This document shows, one piece after another, positions 23,717-32,196 of a stretch of DNA of 64,000 nt. Position 1 is the stretch's first letter; each line of letters opens with the position of its first letter. The stretch is from UBA2767 sp965228625 (GTDB lineage: Bacteria; Pseudomonadota; Alphaproteobacteria; Rhizobiales; Methyloligellaceae): NCBI GenBank assembly GCA_965228625.1, contig OZ245829.1, forward strand, positions 3,286,001 to 3,350,000, written 5' to 3'. The notes under the pieces are model-generated. The model saw nothing but the letters and a program-made list of their open reading frames with translations. It made no database searches and was not told the origin of the DNA. The position numbers and the translations under genes are program-made.

Positions 23717-26050
23717 TCAGCGTTTCGCGTCCACGACGGCGCGCCACACCTTCTCCGGGGTCAGCGGCATGTCGATGTGCGTCACGCCGTCCTCTTTGAG
23801 GGCGTCGAGCACCGCGTTGACGATCGCCGGCGGCGCGCCGCAACAGCCCGCTTCGCCCGCGCCCTTGACCCCGAGCGGGTTCTTGGCGGTCGGCGCGTCT
23901 TCGTAGTAACCCAGCTCCATCTTCGGCATGGAGTCCGCGCGGGGCAGGGCGTAGTCCATCAGGGAGCCGGTCACAAGCTGGCCGTCCTCGTCGTCGTAGA
24001 CGATCTCCTCCATGAGCGCCTGGCCGAGCCCCTGGGCCACCCCGCCCATGACCTGACCGTCGGCGAGCATCGGATTGATGATCGGCCCGAAATCATCGAT
24101 CACCCAGTAGCTCTCGACGCGCACCGCCCCGGTCTCCGGGTCGACCTCGACCTCCGCGGCGTGGACGCCGTTCGGGCACGAAATCACCTCGCGCTCGAAG
24201 GTCGCCTCGGTGTCGAGGCTTCCCGGTTCCATGCCGTCCGGGAGCCGTCCCTTCTCGAACGACGCGGCGATCACGTCGTCCATGGAAACGGTCTGTTTCG
24301 TCTTCACGTCCGTGAACGTGCCGTCGGCGAACTCCATGTCGTCGGTATTGGAGTTCAGAAGGTGCGCGGCGAGCACCTTGGCCTTGTCGACGACCGCGTT
24401 CGCCGCCTTGAGCACGGCATTGCCGCCGACTTCGAGATTGCGCGAGCCGCCATGGCCACCGCCGATGGGCGTCGCCTTGGTATCGGCCTGGATGAACCCG
24501 ACCTTGTGGAAATCGATACCGAGCGTGTGGGCAAGGATCTGCGGTTTTGAGGTTTCGTGGCCCATGCCGGTGGAGTGAGACCCGACGCGCAGGATCACCG
24601 TACCGTCCTTTTCGAAAGACACTCCTGCGAACTCCTTCGGCGCCCCGCCGGTGCATTCGAGATAGGGCGCGATCGAGAACCCGCGGCGCATACCCTTCTT
24701 GCGGCTTTCGGCAAGGCGTTTTTCAAAGCCGGCGCGGTCGGTCATTTTCAGCGTGCGTTCGAACACCTCCGGGAAGTCGCCGCTGTCGACGTCGAGACCC
24801 ATCGGCGTCTTGCGCGGCAGGGAGTCCGCCGGCATCAGGTTCTTGCGCCGCAATTCGACTGGATCGACACCGAGCGTGTCGGCGGCAAGCTGAACGATGC
24901 GCTCGATCTGGTACGACGCCTCCGGGCGGCCCGCCCCACGGTAGGGGTCGGTCGGCATGGTGTTGGTGAAGGCGACGACGGCCGTATAGTGCATCGCCGG
25001 GATGAGATAGGCCCCGCCTTGCGTGCGCGCCGACCCGCCCGTCGGCGTGAACGGTCCGACCGTCCAGCAATAGGCGCCGATGTCGCCGATCGTCCGGGTG
25101 CGCAGGCCGAGAAACTTGCCCTCCTTGTCGAGGGCGAGCTCGACCTTGGAGAATTGCGCACGGCCATGGGTGTCCGACTGGAATCCCTCATTGCGGTCGT
25201 TGATCCATTTGATCGGGCGGCCGAATTTCTTTGCCGCATAAAGCAGGATCGGCGGTTCGGGATAGCCGCTGTTCTTGGCGCCGAAGCCGCCGCCGACGTC
25301 CGGCGCGACATGGTGGATGGAGTCGGCCGGAACATTCAGCACGTCGGCGAACGTGGCCCGGTTGGCGTGGACATTCTGGGTGGCGTTCTGAAGCTTGTAA
25401 CTGTCGCTGCCTTCATCATACTCCGCCACCGCGCCCCGGGGTTCGATCGGTACCGCCGTGACGCGATTGTTGACGAGGTCGAGCGAGACCACGTGGTCGG
25501 CCTCCGCGAAGGCCTTGTCGGTGGCGTCCTTGTCGCCGAGTTCGAAGTCCAGACAGAAATTGCCCTCGATGTCGTCCCAGATGCGGGGGGCGCCTTCTTC
25601 CAGTGCCTTGCGTGCGTCGGTAACGGAGGGAAGCTCCTCGTAATCAACCTCGATCAGCTCCGCCGCGTCCTGGGCCTGTTCGTAGGTCTCGGCCACGACC
25701 ACCGCCACCGGCTCGCCCACATACCGCGCGCGCTCGATGGCGAAGCAATGGCGTTGCGGCTGGTTGAGGGGCGAACCGTCGACTTTCTTCGCCACCGCCG
25801 ACTTCGTCGGGATCGGCGCGAACCCCTCCGCCGCCCAGTCCTGACCGGTAACGATGCCGAGGACGCCCGGCATGTCTTCCGCGTCACTCGTATCGATGCT
25901 GAGGATTTTCGCGTGGGCAAAGGGTGAGCGCACAACGAAGGCGTGAGCCAGTTTCTCGGGCGCTATGTCGTCGACATAGGTGCCCGTGCCGGTGATAAAG
26001 CGCACGTCTTCCTTGCGACGAACCGACTGTCCAATTCCGTACTTTTCCAT
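23717..26050 (-). CDS. coxL-like: Aerobic CO-dehydrogenase-like (form II) molybdenum hydroxylase, large subunit
   Basis: 777 residues from MEKYGIGQSVRRKEDVRFI, the standard CoxL opening; codons further 5' are non-homologous. Mo-cofactor segments VGGGFGAKNSG, GGGHGGSRNLEVGGNA and the catalytic Glu in KGAGEAGCCGAPPA near the C-terminus are present. The active-site loop reads PYRGAGRPEASY, the form II (AYRGAGR-type) signature. True CO dehydrogenases (form I) carry AYxCSFR with a Cys for copper. So this enzyme probably hydroxylates or oxidises an organic molecule of unknown identity. Third gene of a minus-strand S-M-L operon (small, medium, large). Confidence 0.85.
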   Translation of the reverse strand: MEKYGIGQSVRRKEDVRFITGTGTYVDDIAPEKLAHAFVVRSPFAHAKILSIDTSDAEDMPGVLGIVTGQDWAAEGFAPIPTKSAVAKKVDGSPLNQPQRHCFAIERARYVGEPVAVVVAETYEQAQDAAELIEVDYEELPSVTDARKALEEGAPRIWDDIEGNFCLDFELGDKDATDKAFAEADHVVSLDLVNNRVTAVPIEPRGAVAEYDEGSDSYKLQNATQNVHANRATFADVLNVPADSIHHVAPDVGGGFGAKNSGYPEPPILLYAAKKFGRPIKWINDRNEGFQSDTHGRAQFSKVELALDKEGKFLGLRTRTIGDIGAYCWTVGPFTPTGGSARTQGGAYLIPAMHYTAVVAFTNTMPTDPYRGAGRPEASYQIERIVQLAADTLGVDPVELRRKNLMPADSLPRKTPMGLDVDSGDFPEVFERTLKMTDRAGFEKRLAESRKKGMRRGFSIAPYLECTGGAPKEFAGVSFEKDGTVILRVGSHSTGMGHETSKPQILAHTLGIDFHKVGFIQADTKATPIGGGHGGSRNLEVGGNAVLKAANAVVDKAKVLAAHLLNSNTDDMEFADGTFTDVKTKQTVSMDDVIAASFEKGRLPDGMEPGSLDTEATFEREVISCPNGVHAAEVEVDPETGAVRVESYWVIDDFGPIINPMLADGQVMGGVAQGLGQALMEEIVYDDEDGQLVTGSLMDYALPRADSMPKMELGYYEDAPTAKNPLGVKGAGEAGCCGAPPAIVNAVLDALKEDGVTHIDMPLTPEKVWRAVVDAKR

Positions 26051-26063
26051 GGCTCTAATCCAG

Positions 26064-26858
26064 TTACTGGGCCTGGGCGACCGCGCGCCGGGCGAGGGTT
26101 GAGACCAGGCTCGCACGGTACTCGGCGGACGCATGCAGGTCGCTGCTGAGCCCGTCGTCTGAAACCGAAATTCCGGTGAGCGCGTCTGCCGAGAAATCCT
26201 TGTCGAGTGCCTGTTCCATATCCTTCCCGCGGAACACGCACGGTCCCGCGCCGGTCACCGCGACCCTGACGCCGTCTTTCGTCTTCGCGACGAACACACC
26301 GACGAGCGCGAAACGCGAAGCCGGCTGCGGAAACTTGACGTAAGCCGCCTTTTCCGGGACGGGAATCGAGATCCTGACGATGACCTCTCCCTCCTGGAGC
26401 GCTGTCTCGAACATGCCGGTGAAGAAATCGTCCGCCGGAATCTCGCGGGTGACCGTGTGGATGGTTGCGCCGAGAGCCAGCAGCGCGGCGGGATAGTCCG
26501 CCGCCGGGTCGTTGTTGGCGATGGAACCGCCGATCGTACCGCGGTTGCGCACCGCCGGATCGCCGATCTCGTCGGCCAGGCGCGCGAGTGCGGGAATTGC
26601 CTTCCTGACGTCGTCCGATGCCGCCACCTCGGCATGGGTCGTCATGGCGCCGATGTTGAGCAGATCGCCGTCAAGCGAGATGCCCGTCAGATCGCCGATC
26701 CGTCCCAGGTCAATGATGTCCGACGGCATGGCCAGACGCTGCTTCATGACAGGCACGATTGTCTGACCGCCGGCAATGTACTGTCCGTCATCGGCGTCGG
26801 CGAAGAGTTTCGCCGCCTCGTCCAGGGTCTCGGGTTGGTGAAAGGTGAAATTGTACAT
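26064..26858 (-). CDS. coxM-like: CO-dehydrogenase-like FAD-binding medium subunit
   Basis: 264 residues from MYNFTFHQPETLDEA, the standard CoxM start; the frame is open upstream only because it overlaps the small-subunit gene. FAD-binding motifs AGGQTIVPVMKQRLA (about 30-44) and the T-I-G-G motif in RNRGTIGGSIANNDPAADYP are visible, followed by a C-terminal CODH flavoprotein domain. It passes electrons from the Fe-S subunit to FAD and onward to quinone or another acceptor. Lies 13 bp upstream of the large-subunit gene in the same operon. Confidence 0.87.
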   Translation of the reverse strand: MYNFTFHQPETLDEAAKLFADADDGQYIAGGQTIVPVMKQRLAMPSDIIDLGRIGDLTGISLDGDLLNIGAMTTHAEVAASDDVRKAIPALARLADEIGDPAVRNRGTIGGSIANNDPAADYPAALLALGATIHTVTREIPADDFFTGMFETALQEGEVIVRISIPVPEKAAYVKFPQPASRFALVGVFVAKTKDGVRVAVTGAGPCVFRGKDMEQALDKDFSADALTGISVSDDGLSSDLHASAEYRASLVSTLARRAVAQAQ

Positions 26859-26869
26859 TGGACTTGCCT

Positions 26870-27337
26870 CTAACCCCGCATCGCCTTGGCGCCGTCGAGA
26901 ACCGCGTGGATGATGTTCTGGTATCCGGTGCAGCGGCATAGATTGCCCTCGAGCCCCTTGCGCACCGCGGTTTCGTCGAGGTCGGGGTTCTGCTCCGCGA
27001 GCGCCACCGCGGACATAATCATGCCCGGCGTGCAAAAGCCGCATTGCAGGCCGTGGTTCTCCCGGAAGGCCTCCTGCATCGGATGGAGCTTTCCATCCCT
27101 GGCCAGCCCCTCGATGGTGGTCACGTTCTTGCCGTCGGCCTGAACCGCCAGCATCGTGCAGCTTTTCACAGGCTTTCCGTCGACATGGACGACGCAGGCG
27201 CCGCATTGGCTGGTGTCGCAGCCGACATGCGTTCCGGTGAGGCCGAGCTGGTCGCGCAGCACGCGCGAGAGCAATGAACGCGCCTCAACGTCCACGGTGA
27301 CTGGATTACCGTTCACGGTCAGGGATATAACAGGCAT
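26870..27337 (-). CDS. coxS-like: CO-dehydrogenase-like [2Fe-2S] small subunit
   Basis: 155 residues from the ATG at 27337 (MPVISLTVNG), the usual CoxS start; the open frame continues 35 codons upstream. The plant-type [2Fe-2S] domain has CDTSQCGAC...C (about 42-62). The C-terminal helical [2Fe-2S] domain has QCGFCTPGMIM and GNLCRCTGYQNI. It relays electrons from the molybdenum centre to FAD. First gene of the S-M-L operon and divergent from a coxG-like gene, sharing a 152-bp promoter region. Confidence 0.88.
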   Translation of the reverse strand: MPVISLTVNGNPVTVDVEARSLLSRVLRDQLGLTGTHVGCDTSQCGACVVHVDGKPVKSCTMLAVQADGKNVTTIEGLARDGKLHPMQEAFRENHGLQCGFCTPGMIMSAVALAEQNPDLDETAVRKGLEGNLCRCTGYQNIIHAVLDGAKAMRG

Positions 27338-27489
27338 AACTGCGGCGAACTCCGATGCGGGGGTGGCAGGCAGGGAAGCGCATCGAAAATACATCACCAA
27401 AACCTGTTTGAGAATATCATCGCGAGAATTGCTGCTATGCACCTCGAGTTAGGGTTGCGGCCCGCGACGCGCAACAAGGAAAAGAACAG

Positions 27490-27981
27490 ATGAAACTGAC
27501 AGAAGAGATACGAATTGGGGCGCCGCGCGAGGCGGTGTTTGCGGCGCTCAACGATCCGGACGTGCTGCGCCAGGCCATCCCCGGCTGCGAGGAACTGGAA
27601 AAAGTGTCGGATACAGAACTCAGCGCGGTCGTCCGCGCCAAGGTCGGCCCGGTGCGGGCGCGGTTTCGCGGAGACGTGACGCTCTCCGACATCAATCCGC
27701 CGGAGAGCTATACGCTAAAGGGGCAGGGCAAGGGCGGGGCCGCCGGATTTGCCCGCGGCGAAGCGTCCGTGCGGCTCACCGAAGACGGCGACGACACATT
27801 GCTGCACTATGATGTCGACGCATCCGTCGGCGGCAAGCTCGCGCAACTCGGCGGTCGTCTCGTAAACAATTCGGCGCGCGCCCTGGCGGCGGAGTTCTTC
27901 GAGAACTTCCGCAAGATCGTCTCAGGCGAGGGCGAGGAACCAGGCGAGGACTCAGGCGCGGACGCGGATTCGGGCGAGTAG
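27490..27981 (+). CDS. coxG-like: CoxG-like SRPBCC protein
   Basis: 163 residues. The SRPBCC fold of carbon monoxide dehydrogenase subunit G: IRIGAPREAVFAALNDPDVLRQAIPGCEEL, then a central sheet and a long C-terminal helix ending in an acidic tail (EGEEPGEDSGADADSGE). CoxG proteins are thought to help recruit the enzyme to the membrane and pass electrons to quinone. Starts a + strand accessory operon with the two xdhC-like genes and a mobA-like gene, all within 6 bp of each other. Confidence 0.85.
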   Translation: MKLTEEIRIGAPREAVFAALNDPDVLRQAIPGCEELEKVSDTELSAVVRAKVGPVRARFRGDVTLSDINPPESYTLKGQGKGGAAGFARGEASVRLTEDGDDTLLHYDVDASVGGKLAQLGGRLVNNSARALAAEFFENFRKIVSGEGEEPGEDSGADADSGE

Positions 27982-27986
27982 GTATC

Positions 27987-28298
27987 ATGAATACGGCATT
28001 GGAAACCGCGAAGAGCTGGGTTGACGAGGGCCGCGACGTCGCGCTGGCGACGGTGGTCGAAACCTGGGGCTCCGCCCCCGTGCCCGTCGGCGGGCGTCTC
28101 GTCATCGATTCGAACGGCGATTTCGAAGGATCGGTCTCGGGCGGGTGCGTCGAGGCGGAAGTGATCGCCCGCGCCGAGGATGTCATTGCCTCGGGCAAGC
28201 CGGAGCTTCTGGAGTTCGGGGTCGCCGACGAGACCGCATGGGGCGTCGGCCTTGCATGCGGTGGCCGGATCCGCGTCTTCGTCGAGAAAATCGGATAA
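27987..28298 (+). CDS. XdhC/CoxI-family protein, N-terminal domain gene
   Basis: 103 residues matching only the N-terminal XdhC_CoxI domain: DVALATVVETWGSAPVPVGGRLVIDSNG and SVSGGCVEAEVI (Cys for molybdopterin binding), ending GLACGGRIRVFVE. The Rossmann half is encoded by the next gene, 6 bases downstream, so what is one protein in E. coli XdhC is split here. XdhC-type chaperones bind and sulfurate the molybdenum cofactor before insertion into hydroxylases. Confidence 0.85.
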   Translation: MNTALETAKSWVDEGRDVALATVVETWGSAPVPVGGRLVIDSNGDFEGSVSGGCVEAEVIARAEDVIASGKPELLEFGVADETAWGVGLACGGRIRVFVEKIG

Positions 28299-28304
28299 TC
28301 ATCG

Positions 28305-28994
28305 ATGCAGACGAGCACTTTAACGGCCGTGCTTGAGGCTCAGCGCAACCGGCAGGCCCTCGTTCTGATCACGCCGCTCGGCGGCGGTGACGAGGAACTG
28401 GTCTCGGAAGACACCTTCGATGAGACCCATGACCACACCGAAACGATCGCCGCGTGCTTCCGCACCGGGCGCAGTACGGTCGTCCAGACCGGCGACGGCG
28501 AATTGTTCTTTCAGGCCTTCCTTCCGGCGCCCCGCATCCTGATCATCGGCGCGACACATATCGGACAGGTCCTTGTGCGACTCGCCCGCGAGATTGGAAT
28601 CGAGCCGCTTGTCATCGATCCGCGCACCGCCTTCGCCACGGAAGACCGGTTTCGCGACGTCGACATCGTTTCCGAGTGGCCGGGCGAGGCGCTGGAGAGA
28701 ATCGGCCTCGACCGCCGCTGCGGCGTGGTGTGCCTTGCCCATGTTCCCGATATCGACGACGAGGCGCTCGTTCCCGCGCTCGCCAGCGACTGCTTCTACA
28801 TCGGTGCGCTCGGCAGCAGCCGGTCCCACGCCAAACGACTCGAACGTCTGAAGGCGAAGGGCTGCGCGGAAGACGGGTTCGGTCGCATACACGCGCCCAT
28901 CGGCCTCGACATCGGTTCGTCAAGCCCGGCCGAGATCGCCCTGTCGATCATTGCCGAAATCGTCAGGGACCTGCGGTCCGCTCCCGAGAAGTGA
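28305..28994 (+). CDS. XdhC Rossmann-domain protein
   Basis: 229 residues. The XdhC_C Rossmann part is clear: RILIIGATHIGQVLVRLAREIG (about 96-117), DPRTAFATEDRF, CFYIGALGSSRSHAKRLERL and RIHAPIGLDIGSSSPAEIALSIIAEI. The first 90 residues are an extra alpha/beta stretch. With the preceding small gene it forms the split Moco chaperone. It should help mature the CoxSML-like enzyme transcribed divergently. Confidence 0.85.
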   Translation: MQTSTLTAVLEAQRNRQALVLITPLGGGDEELVSEDTFDETHDHTETIAACFRTGRSTVVQTGDGELFFQAFLPAPRILIIGATHIGQVLVRLAREIGIEPLVIDPRTAFATEDRFRDVDIVSEWPGEALERIGLDRRCGVVCLAHVPDIDDEALVPALASDCFYIGALGSSRSHAKRLERLKAKGCAEDGFGRIHAPIGLDIGSSSPAEIALSIIAEIVRDLRSAPEK

Positions 28995-28997
28995 GAC

Positions 28998-29624
28998 ATG
29001 GGCGAGACCGGAAAACGCACCTCGTCTGTTTGCGGCGTCCTTCTTGCGGCGGGCACGTCGTCGCGTTTCGGCGACGAGAACAAGCTTCTCGTCGAGATTG
29101 ACGGCGTTCCGCTCGTTCGCCGCGTGGCTCAATGCATGGCCCGCAGCCGATTGGGAACCCTCATCGCGGTTACGGGGTTTCAGGGTAATCGTGTGGCCGA
29201 CGCACTCGCCGGCCTTGATCTGCAAATCATGCGCAACCCGGAATATCAGACGGGCATGGCCTCATCCATCGCCCGCGGTGTCGCCGGTATGGACGAGCAG
29301 GTATCGGGCGCGATGATCGTGCTGGCCGATATGCCGCGCGTCTCCGCACCGTTGATCGATCGTCTGGTGGACGCGTTCGAACAAGCACGCGGCGAGAAGA
29401 TCACGTTCCCGGTCGACGCGGATGGGCGGCAGGGCAATCCGGTCGTCTGGCCGCGGGCGTTTTTCGGGGAACTCCGGGCCCTGACAGGCGACACGGGCGC
29501 GAAGGCGCTGATTAATGCCCATCAAGACGTGACGCTTGGCGTTCCGGTCGAGGGTGAAGCGGCGTTCCGCGACATCGACGCGCCGGCCGATCTGGCGAAG
29601 GCGGACGGCGATCATTCGTCCTGA
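28998..29624 (+). CDS. MobA/MocA-like nucleotidyltransferase
   Basis: 208 residues. Nucleotidyltransferase motif VLLAAGTSSRFGDENKLLVEIDG (about 15-37), VLADMPRVSAPLIDRLV and GNPVVWPRAFFGEL are those of MocA-type CTP:molybdopterin cytidylyltransferases. These make the MCD cofactor used by xanthine-dehydrogenase/CODH-type enzymes. Position in the coxG-xdhC cluster supports this over MobA (GTP). Starts 3 bases after the preceding stop. Confidence 0.82.
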   Translation: MGETGKRTSSVCGVLLAAGTSSRFGDENKLLVEIDGVPLVRRVAQCMARSRLGTLIAVTGFQGNRVADALAGLDLQIMRNPEYQTGMASSIARGVAGMDEQVSGAMIVLADMPRVSAPLIDRLVDAFEQARGEKITFPVDADGRQGNPVVWPRAFFGELRALTGDTGAKALINAHQDVTLGVPVEGEAAFRDIDAPADLAKADGDHSS

Positions 29625-29844
29625 CCCTTCAGCGGCCCGAATGCGGAGGGACGTCTCAGCGCAAAGGCGCCGCGCGGCACGGGCACCGGTGTGAAAACCG
29701 TCTGTGGGGCGTCGCTTTTCCGGTCACAGGCTCTGGCAACGGCGCCATCGTTCCTTACATATAGGTTGCACTTACCCCTCCTATAAATCGTTAGAGCATT
29801 GAGCGCGGTGTTGGGCCGCCGTTTGTTGACGAGAGGAGACACAA

Positions 29845-30027
29845 ATGACCAACAAACAGGAAATCGACAGACTCGAAGCGAAACTTCAGGTGATCCAGGA
29901 TGAGATCGACCGCCGGCACAGCCGGGTCGACGCCGACGTGGATCGTGGCCGGAACCTCGAAAAGATCGACGAACTCCGCGCGGAGAAGAACAAGGTCCGC
30001 GAACAGCTCGCCGCATTATCGGGCTAA
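29845..30027 (+). CDS. Small coiled-coil protein of unknown function
   Basis: 60 residues, nearly all charged and helix-forming (IDRLEAKLQVIQDEIDRRHSR...). It should form a short coiled coil. A good ribosome site (GAGAGGAGA) stands 8 bases before the ATG. No recognised domain. It is alone, with 220 bp upstream for its own promoter and a hairpin between it and the convergent SMP-30 gene. Confidence 0.65.
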   Translation: MTNKQEIDRLEAKLQVIQDEIDRRHSRVDADVDRGRNLEKIDELRAEKNKVREQLAALSG

Positions 30028-30068
30028 TCACTCGGCGCAGCATCGGCGGCCGGCCGCATGCCATACAT

Positions 30069-30097
30069 GGCGATCATCGTCGTCAGAGATGATCGCC
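30069..30097. terminator. Bidirectional hairpin between convergent genes
   Basis: GGCGATCATC and GATGATCGCC are perfect inverse complements (10-bp stem, 9-base loop), located just before the SMP-30 stop and 41 bases after the small coiled-coil gene's stop. No T run follows on either side, so Rho-dependent or RNA-stabilising function is possible. Confidence 0.55.
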
Positions 30098-30099
30098 GG

Positions 30100-31017
30100 C
30101 TAGTTGAAGTTTGTCGCCAGGCCGGCGCGTGGCCAATCGACAGACGCCAGCCGCCCGCTGAAGGACAACGTCACATAGGCGGTTGTCAGACCGGGGCCGC
30201 CGAAGCAGATATTGGTGCACATCACGTCGGGCATGGCGACGAAGTCCACCATGCCCCCATCGGGCGAGTACACGGTGATCCCGCCACGGACAAGCGTCCC
30301 GACACAAATGTTGCCGCACGCTTCGACCGCCAGCGAATCCAGACGCTGAAACCCCTCATAGCCGCCGATGAAGCGTCCACCGTGGGGCGATGGCCATGGC
30401 TTGCGTGCAATCTCTCCGGGCCCGCGAATATCGAATGCCCAGAGCCGCCCGCCTTCCGTTTCCGACACATAGAGCACCGACTCGTCGGGCGACATGCCGA
30501 TGCCGTTGGGAGTCAGCATCGGATGAATCACCGGCGTGATGTACGCGCCATCGGGACGCGCGTAGTAAACGCCGCCCTGATCCCGCGTAAACGGCCGACT
30601 CTGGCCAAGATCGGTGAACCACAGACCGCCGTCGCGGTCGACATAGATATCGTTCGGCGCGCACAGGGCGCTCCCCTCACACTCGGTATACAGGACATTG
30701 ACTTCGCCGCTCTCGACGTCGACCCGTTCAATTCGACCGCCTGAATAGTCTTCGCTTTGCCCGACGGGGCGCAGGCCGCCCTTTTCCTCGACCCATTTGA
30801 AGCCGCCATTGTTGCAGACATAAAGCGCGCCATCGGCGCCGACGGCCGCTCCGTTCGGGCCGCCGCTCGTTCCGGCGATCTCCAGCTTGCTCCCATCCGG
30901 TGCAACATGTGTGATCTTGTTGCCCCCCACTTCCACCAGAACGACCGAGCCGTCCGGACGCGCAACCGGCCCTTCCGGAAAACGCAACCCCTCCGCGAGC
31001 ACCTTCAGGCCTGACAT
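30100..31017 (-). CDS. SMP-30/gluconolactonase-family protein
   Basis: 305 residues forming a six-bladed beta-propeller. Glu in GLRFPEGPVARPDGS (about 10-24), GGPNGAAVG, CAPNDIYVDRDGGLWFTDLG (metal-binding Asn/Asp) and TPNGIGMSPDESVLYVSET are the SMP-30 metal and active-site segments. Members hydrolyse sugar-acid lactones such as glucono- or xylonolactone. No signal peptide, so cytoplasmic. Its promoter shares the TAGACAA motif with the divergent FCD regulator and the TRAP transporter downstream, pointing to a small sugar-acid regulon. Confidence 0.85.
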   Translation of the reverse strand: MSGLKVLAEGLRFPEGPVARPDGSVVLVEVGGNKITHVAPDGSKLEIAGTSGGPNGAAVGADGALYVCNNGGFKWVEEKGGLRPVGQSEDYSGGRIERVDVESGEVNVLYTECEGSALCAPNDIYVDRDGGLWFTDLGQSRPFTRDQGGVYYARPDGAYITPVIHPMLTPNGIGMSPDESVLYVSETEGGRLWAFDIRGPGEIARKPWPSPHGGRFIGGYEGFQRLDSLAVEACGNICVGTLVRGGITVYSPDGGMVDFVAMPDVMCTNICFGGPGLTTAYVTLSFSGRLASVDWPRAGLATNFN

Positions 31018-31043
31018 TCCATGCTCCGACGATTTTGTTGAAT

Positions 31044-31090
31044 TTGTCTATTGAGGCATCCAAAATATACAAATAAAAATATTTGTCTAG
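31044..31090 (-). promoter_or_regulatory. Two TAGACAA sites upstream of the SMP-30 gene
   Basis: Read on the minus strand, TAGACAAAT occurs at 31042-31050 and again at 31081-31089, 39 bases apart, the nearest about 25 bases before the SMP-30 start. The same core recurs at the regulator's own promoter and the TRAP promoter, so these are candidate operators for the FCD regulator at 31405. The distal copy (TAGACA) with TATTTT 16 bases on could be the -35/-10 elements. Confidence 0.55.
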
Positions 31091-31272
31091 TTTTGAGCTG
31101 GATTTCCTGCTCAGCGCATCGGTCGCCCGGACCAGTGCAGCCTCAAGCGCACACCGGACCGGGATTTCGAAAAAGTTATTTTTTTCAAATGTTTAAATGT
31201 TCCATGCGGTCGCCAAGCTCCAAAAAGAGAGATCGTCCGGCCGGCGCGTGCGGGTCGCTCGCGGTGACCGCG

Positions 31273-31308
31273 TTTGACATTTGGCTGTCAAAAACCTAGA
31301 CAACTAGG
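31273..31308 (+). promoter_or_regulatory. Candidate promoter and operator of the FCD regulator gene
   Basis: TTGACA (31274-31279) fits a -35 box. CCTAG-ACAA-CTAGG (31295-31308) carries the TAGACAA core inside a palindrome and overlaps the expected -10. TTTGACA and TGTCAAA also form an inverted repeat. This would give autoregulation. Confidence 0.5.
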
Positions 31309-31404
31309 TGCCGAGATCGGCACGGCCTGCGCCGGCAATCACCCGGTGAACCCGCGCGCCCGTTGTCGCCAAGGCCGATCGGACAACCAGGGAACCACGG
31401 ACCA

Positions 31405-32196
31405 ATGGTCGACAAGTTCGGTATCGGAGACCCGGCACGCTCTCCGCGACTGAGCGATACGGTATATGAATCACTGTTGTCGGGAATCGTCGACGGCACG
31501 TTTGCCCGAAACACCAACCTGCCGACCGAACACGAGCTTGCCAAGCAGTTCGGCGTCTCGCGGACCGTCGTTCGCCAGGCCATTTCACGACTGCGGGAAG
31601 ACGGACTCGTGCAGTCGCGCAGGGGATCTGGCACGTTTGTGCTGCGCCGGCCGAACGAGGCCATGTTCCAGTTCGCCCCGGTGTCGAGTATCGCCGACAT
31701 ACGGCGGTGCTTTGAATTCAGGTCAAAACTTGAAGGCGGTGCGGCAGAAATCGCCGCGTTGCACCATGACAGCGCCGCGCTCGAGGCCCTGGAAAAGGCT
31801 CTCAACGCTCAGGAAGGGATCATTGCAAACTCGCGGACGGGTGAGCCGGCGGTTCGCGATGTCGCCCAGGGCGTCGAGGCCGACTGCAATTTTCATATGG
31901 CCGTGGCGCGCGCCTCGATGAACCAGTTCTTCGTGATGACCATGGAGTCCCTTCGCATGCAAATTCTGTTCGGGATGAACCTGGCGCACAGCCTGAATTT
32001 GCTGCAGCAGGCGGAGCTGCTGCAGCAAGTCTACAGCGAGCACTCCGCGATCTATCAGAACATTCGCGACCGGAACGCCCAGGGTGCGCGCGAAGCGATG
32101 GAGTTGCACATATTTCGCACGCGCCAGCGCATGTTCGAGGGCCCTCAGGGAATAGGCCTGGTCGAGGAACTCCAGGCAAGCCGCGACGCAGGCTGA
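31405..32196 (+). CDS. GntR-family FCD-domain (FadR-type) regulator
   Basis: 263 residues from the ATG at 31405 (AGGGA upstream); a 14-codon upstream extension lacks a ribosome site. N-terminal winged helix with SLLSGIVDGTFARNTNLPTEHELAKQFGVSRTVVRQAISRLREDGLV. The FCD helical bundle shows RSKLEGGAAEIAAL, metal-ligand-like D and H in EADCNFHMAVARASMN, and EHSAIYQNIRDRNAQGAREAMELHI. FCD regulators bind sugar-acid or dicarboxylate effectors. It lies between an SMP-30 lactonase and a TRAP transporter sharing its putative TAGACAA site, so it probably represses uptake and hydrolysis of a sugar-acid lactone. Confidence 0.87.
   Translation: MVDKFGIGDPARSPRLSDTVYESLLSGIVDGTFARNTNLPTEHELAKQFGVSRTVVRQAISRLREDGLVQSRRGSGTFVLRRPNEAMFQFAPVSSIADIRRCFEFRSKLEGGAAEIAALHHDSAALEALEKALNAQEGIIANSRTGEPAVRDVAQGVEADCNFHMAVARASMNQFFVMTMESLRMQILFGMNLAHSLNLLQQAELLQQVYSEHSAIYQNIRDRNAQGAREAMELHIFRTRQRMFEGPQGIGLVEELQASRDAG

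Larger units (their letters stand above)
31018..31404. other. Divergent intergenic region between SMP-30 and FCD-regulator genes
   Basis: 387 bases without a convincing gene. The SMP-30 end (31021-31100) is strongly AT-rich. The regulator end has TTTGACA (31273-31279) and TGTCAAA (31286-31292), a perfect inverted repeat, followed by CCTAGACAACTAGG (31295-31308). TTGACA at 31274-31279 lies 17 bases before TAGACA, so the operator may cover the -10 region. Confidence 0.45.

Noticed and set aside
23717..26050. Calling the Mo enzyme a true aerobic CO dehydrogenase
   Set aside because: The active loop PYRGAGR is form II; the copper-binding Cys of AYxCSFR is absent.
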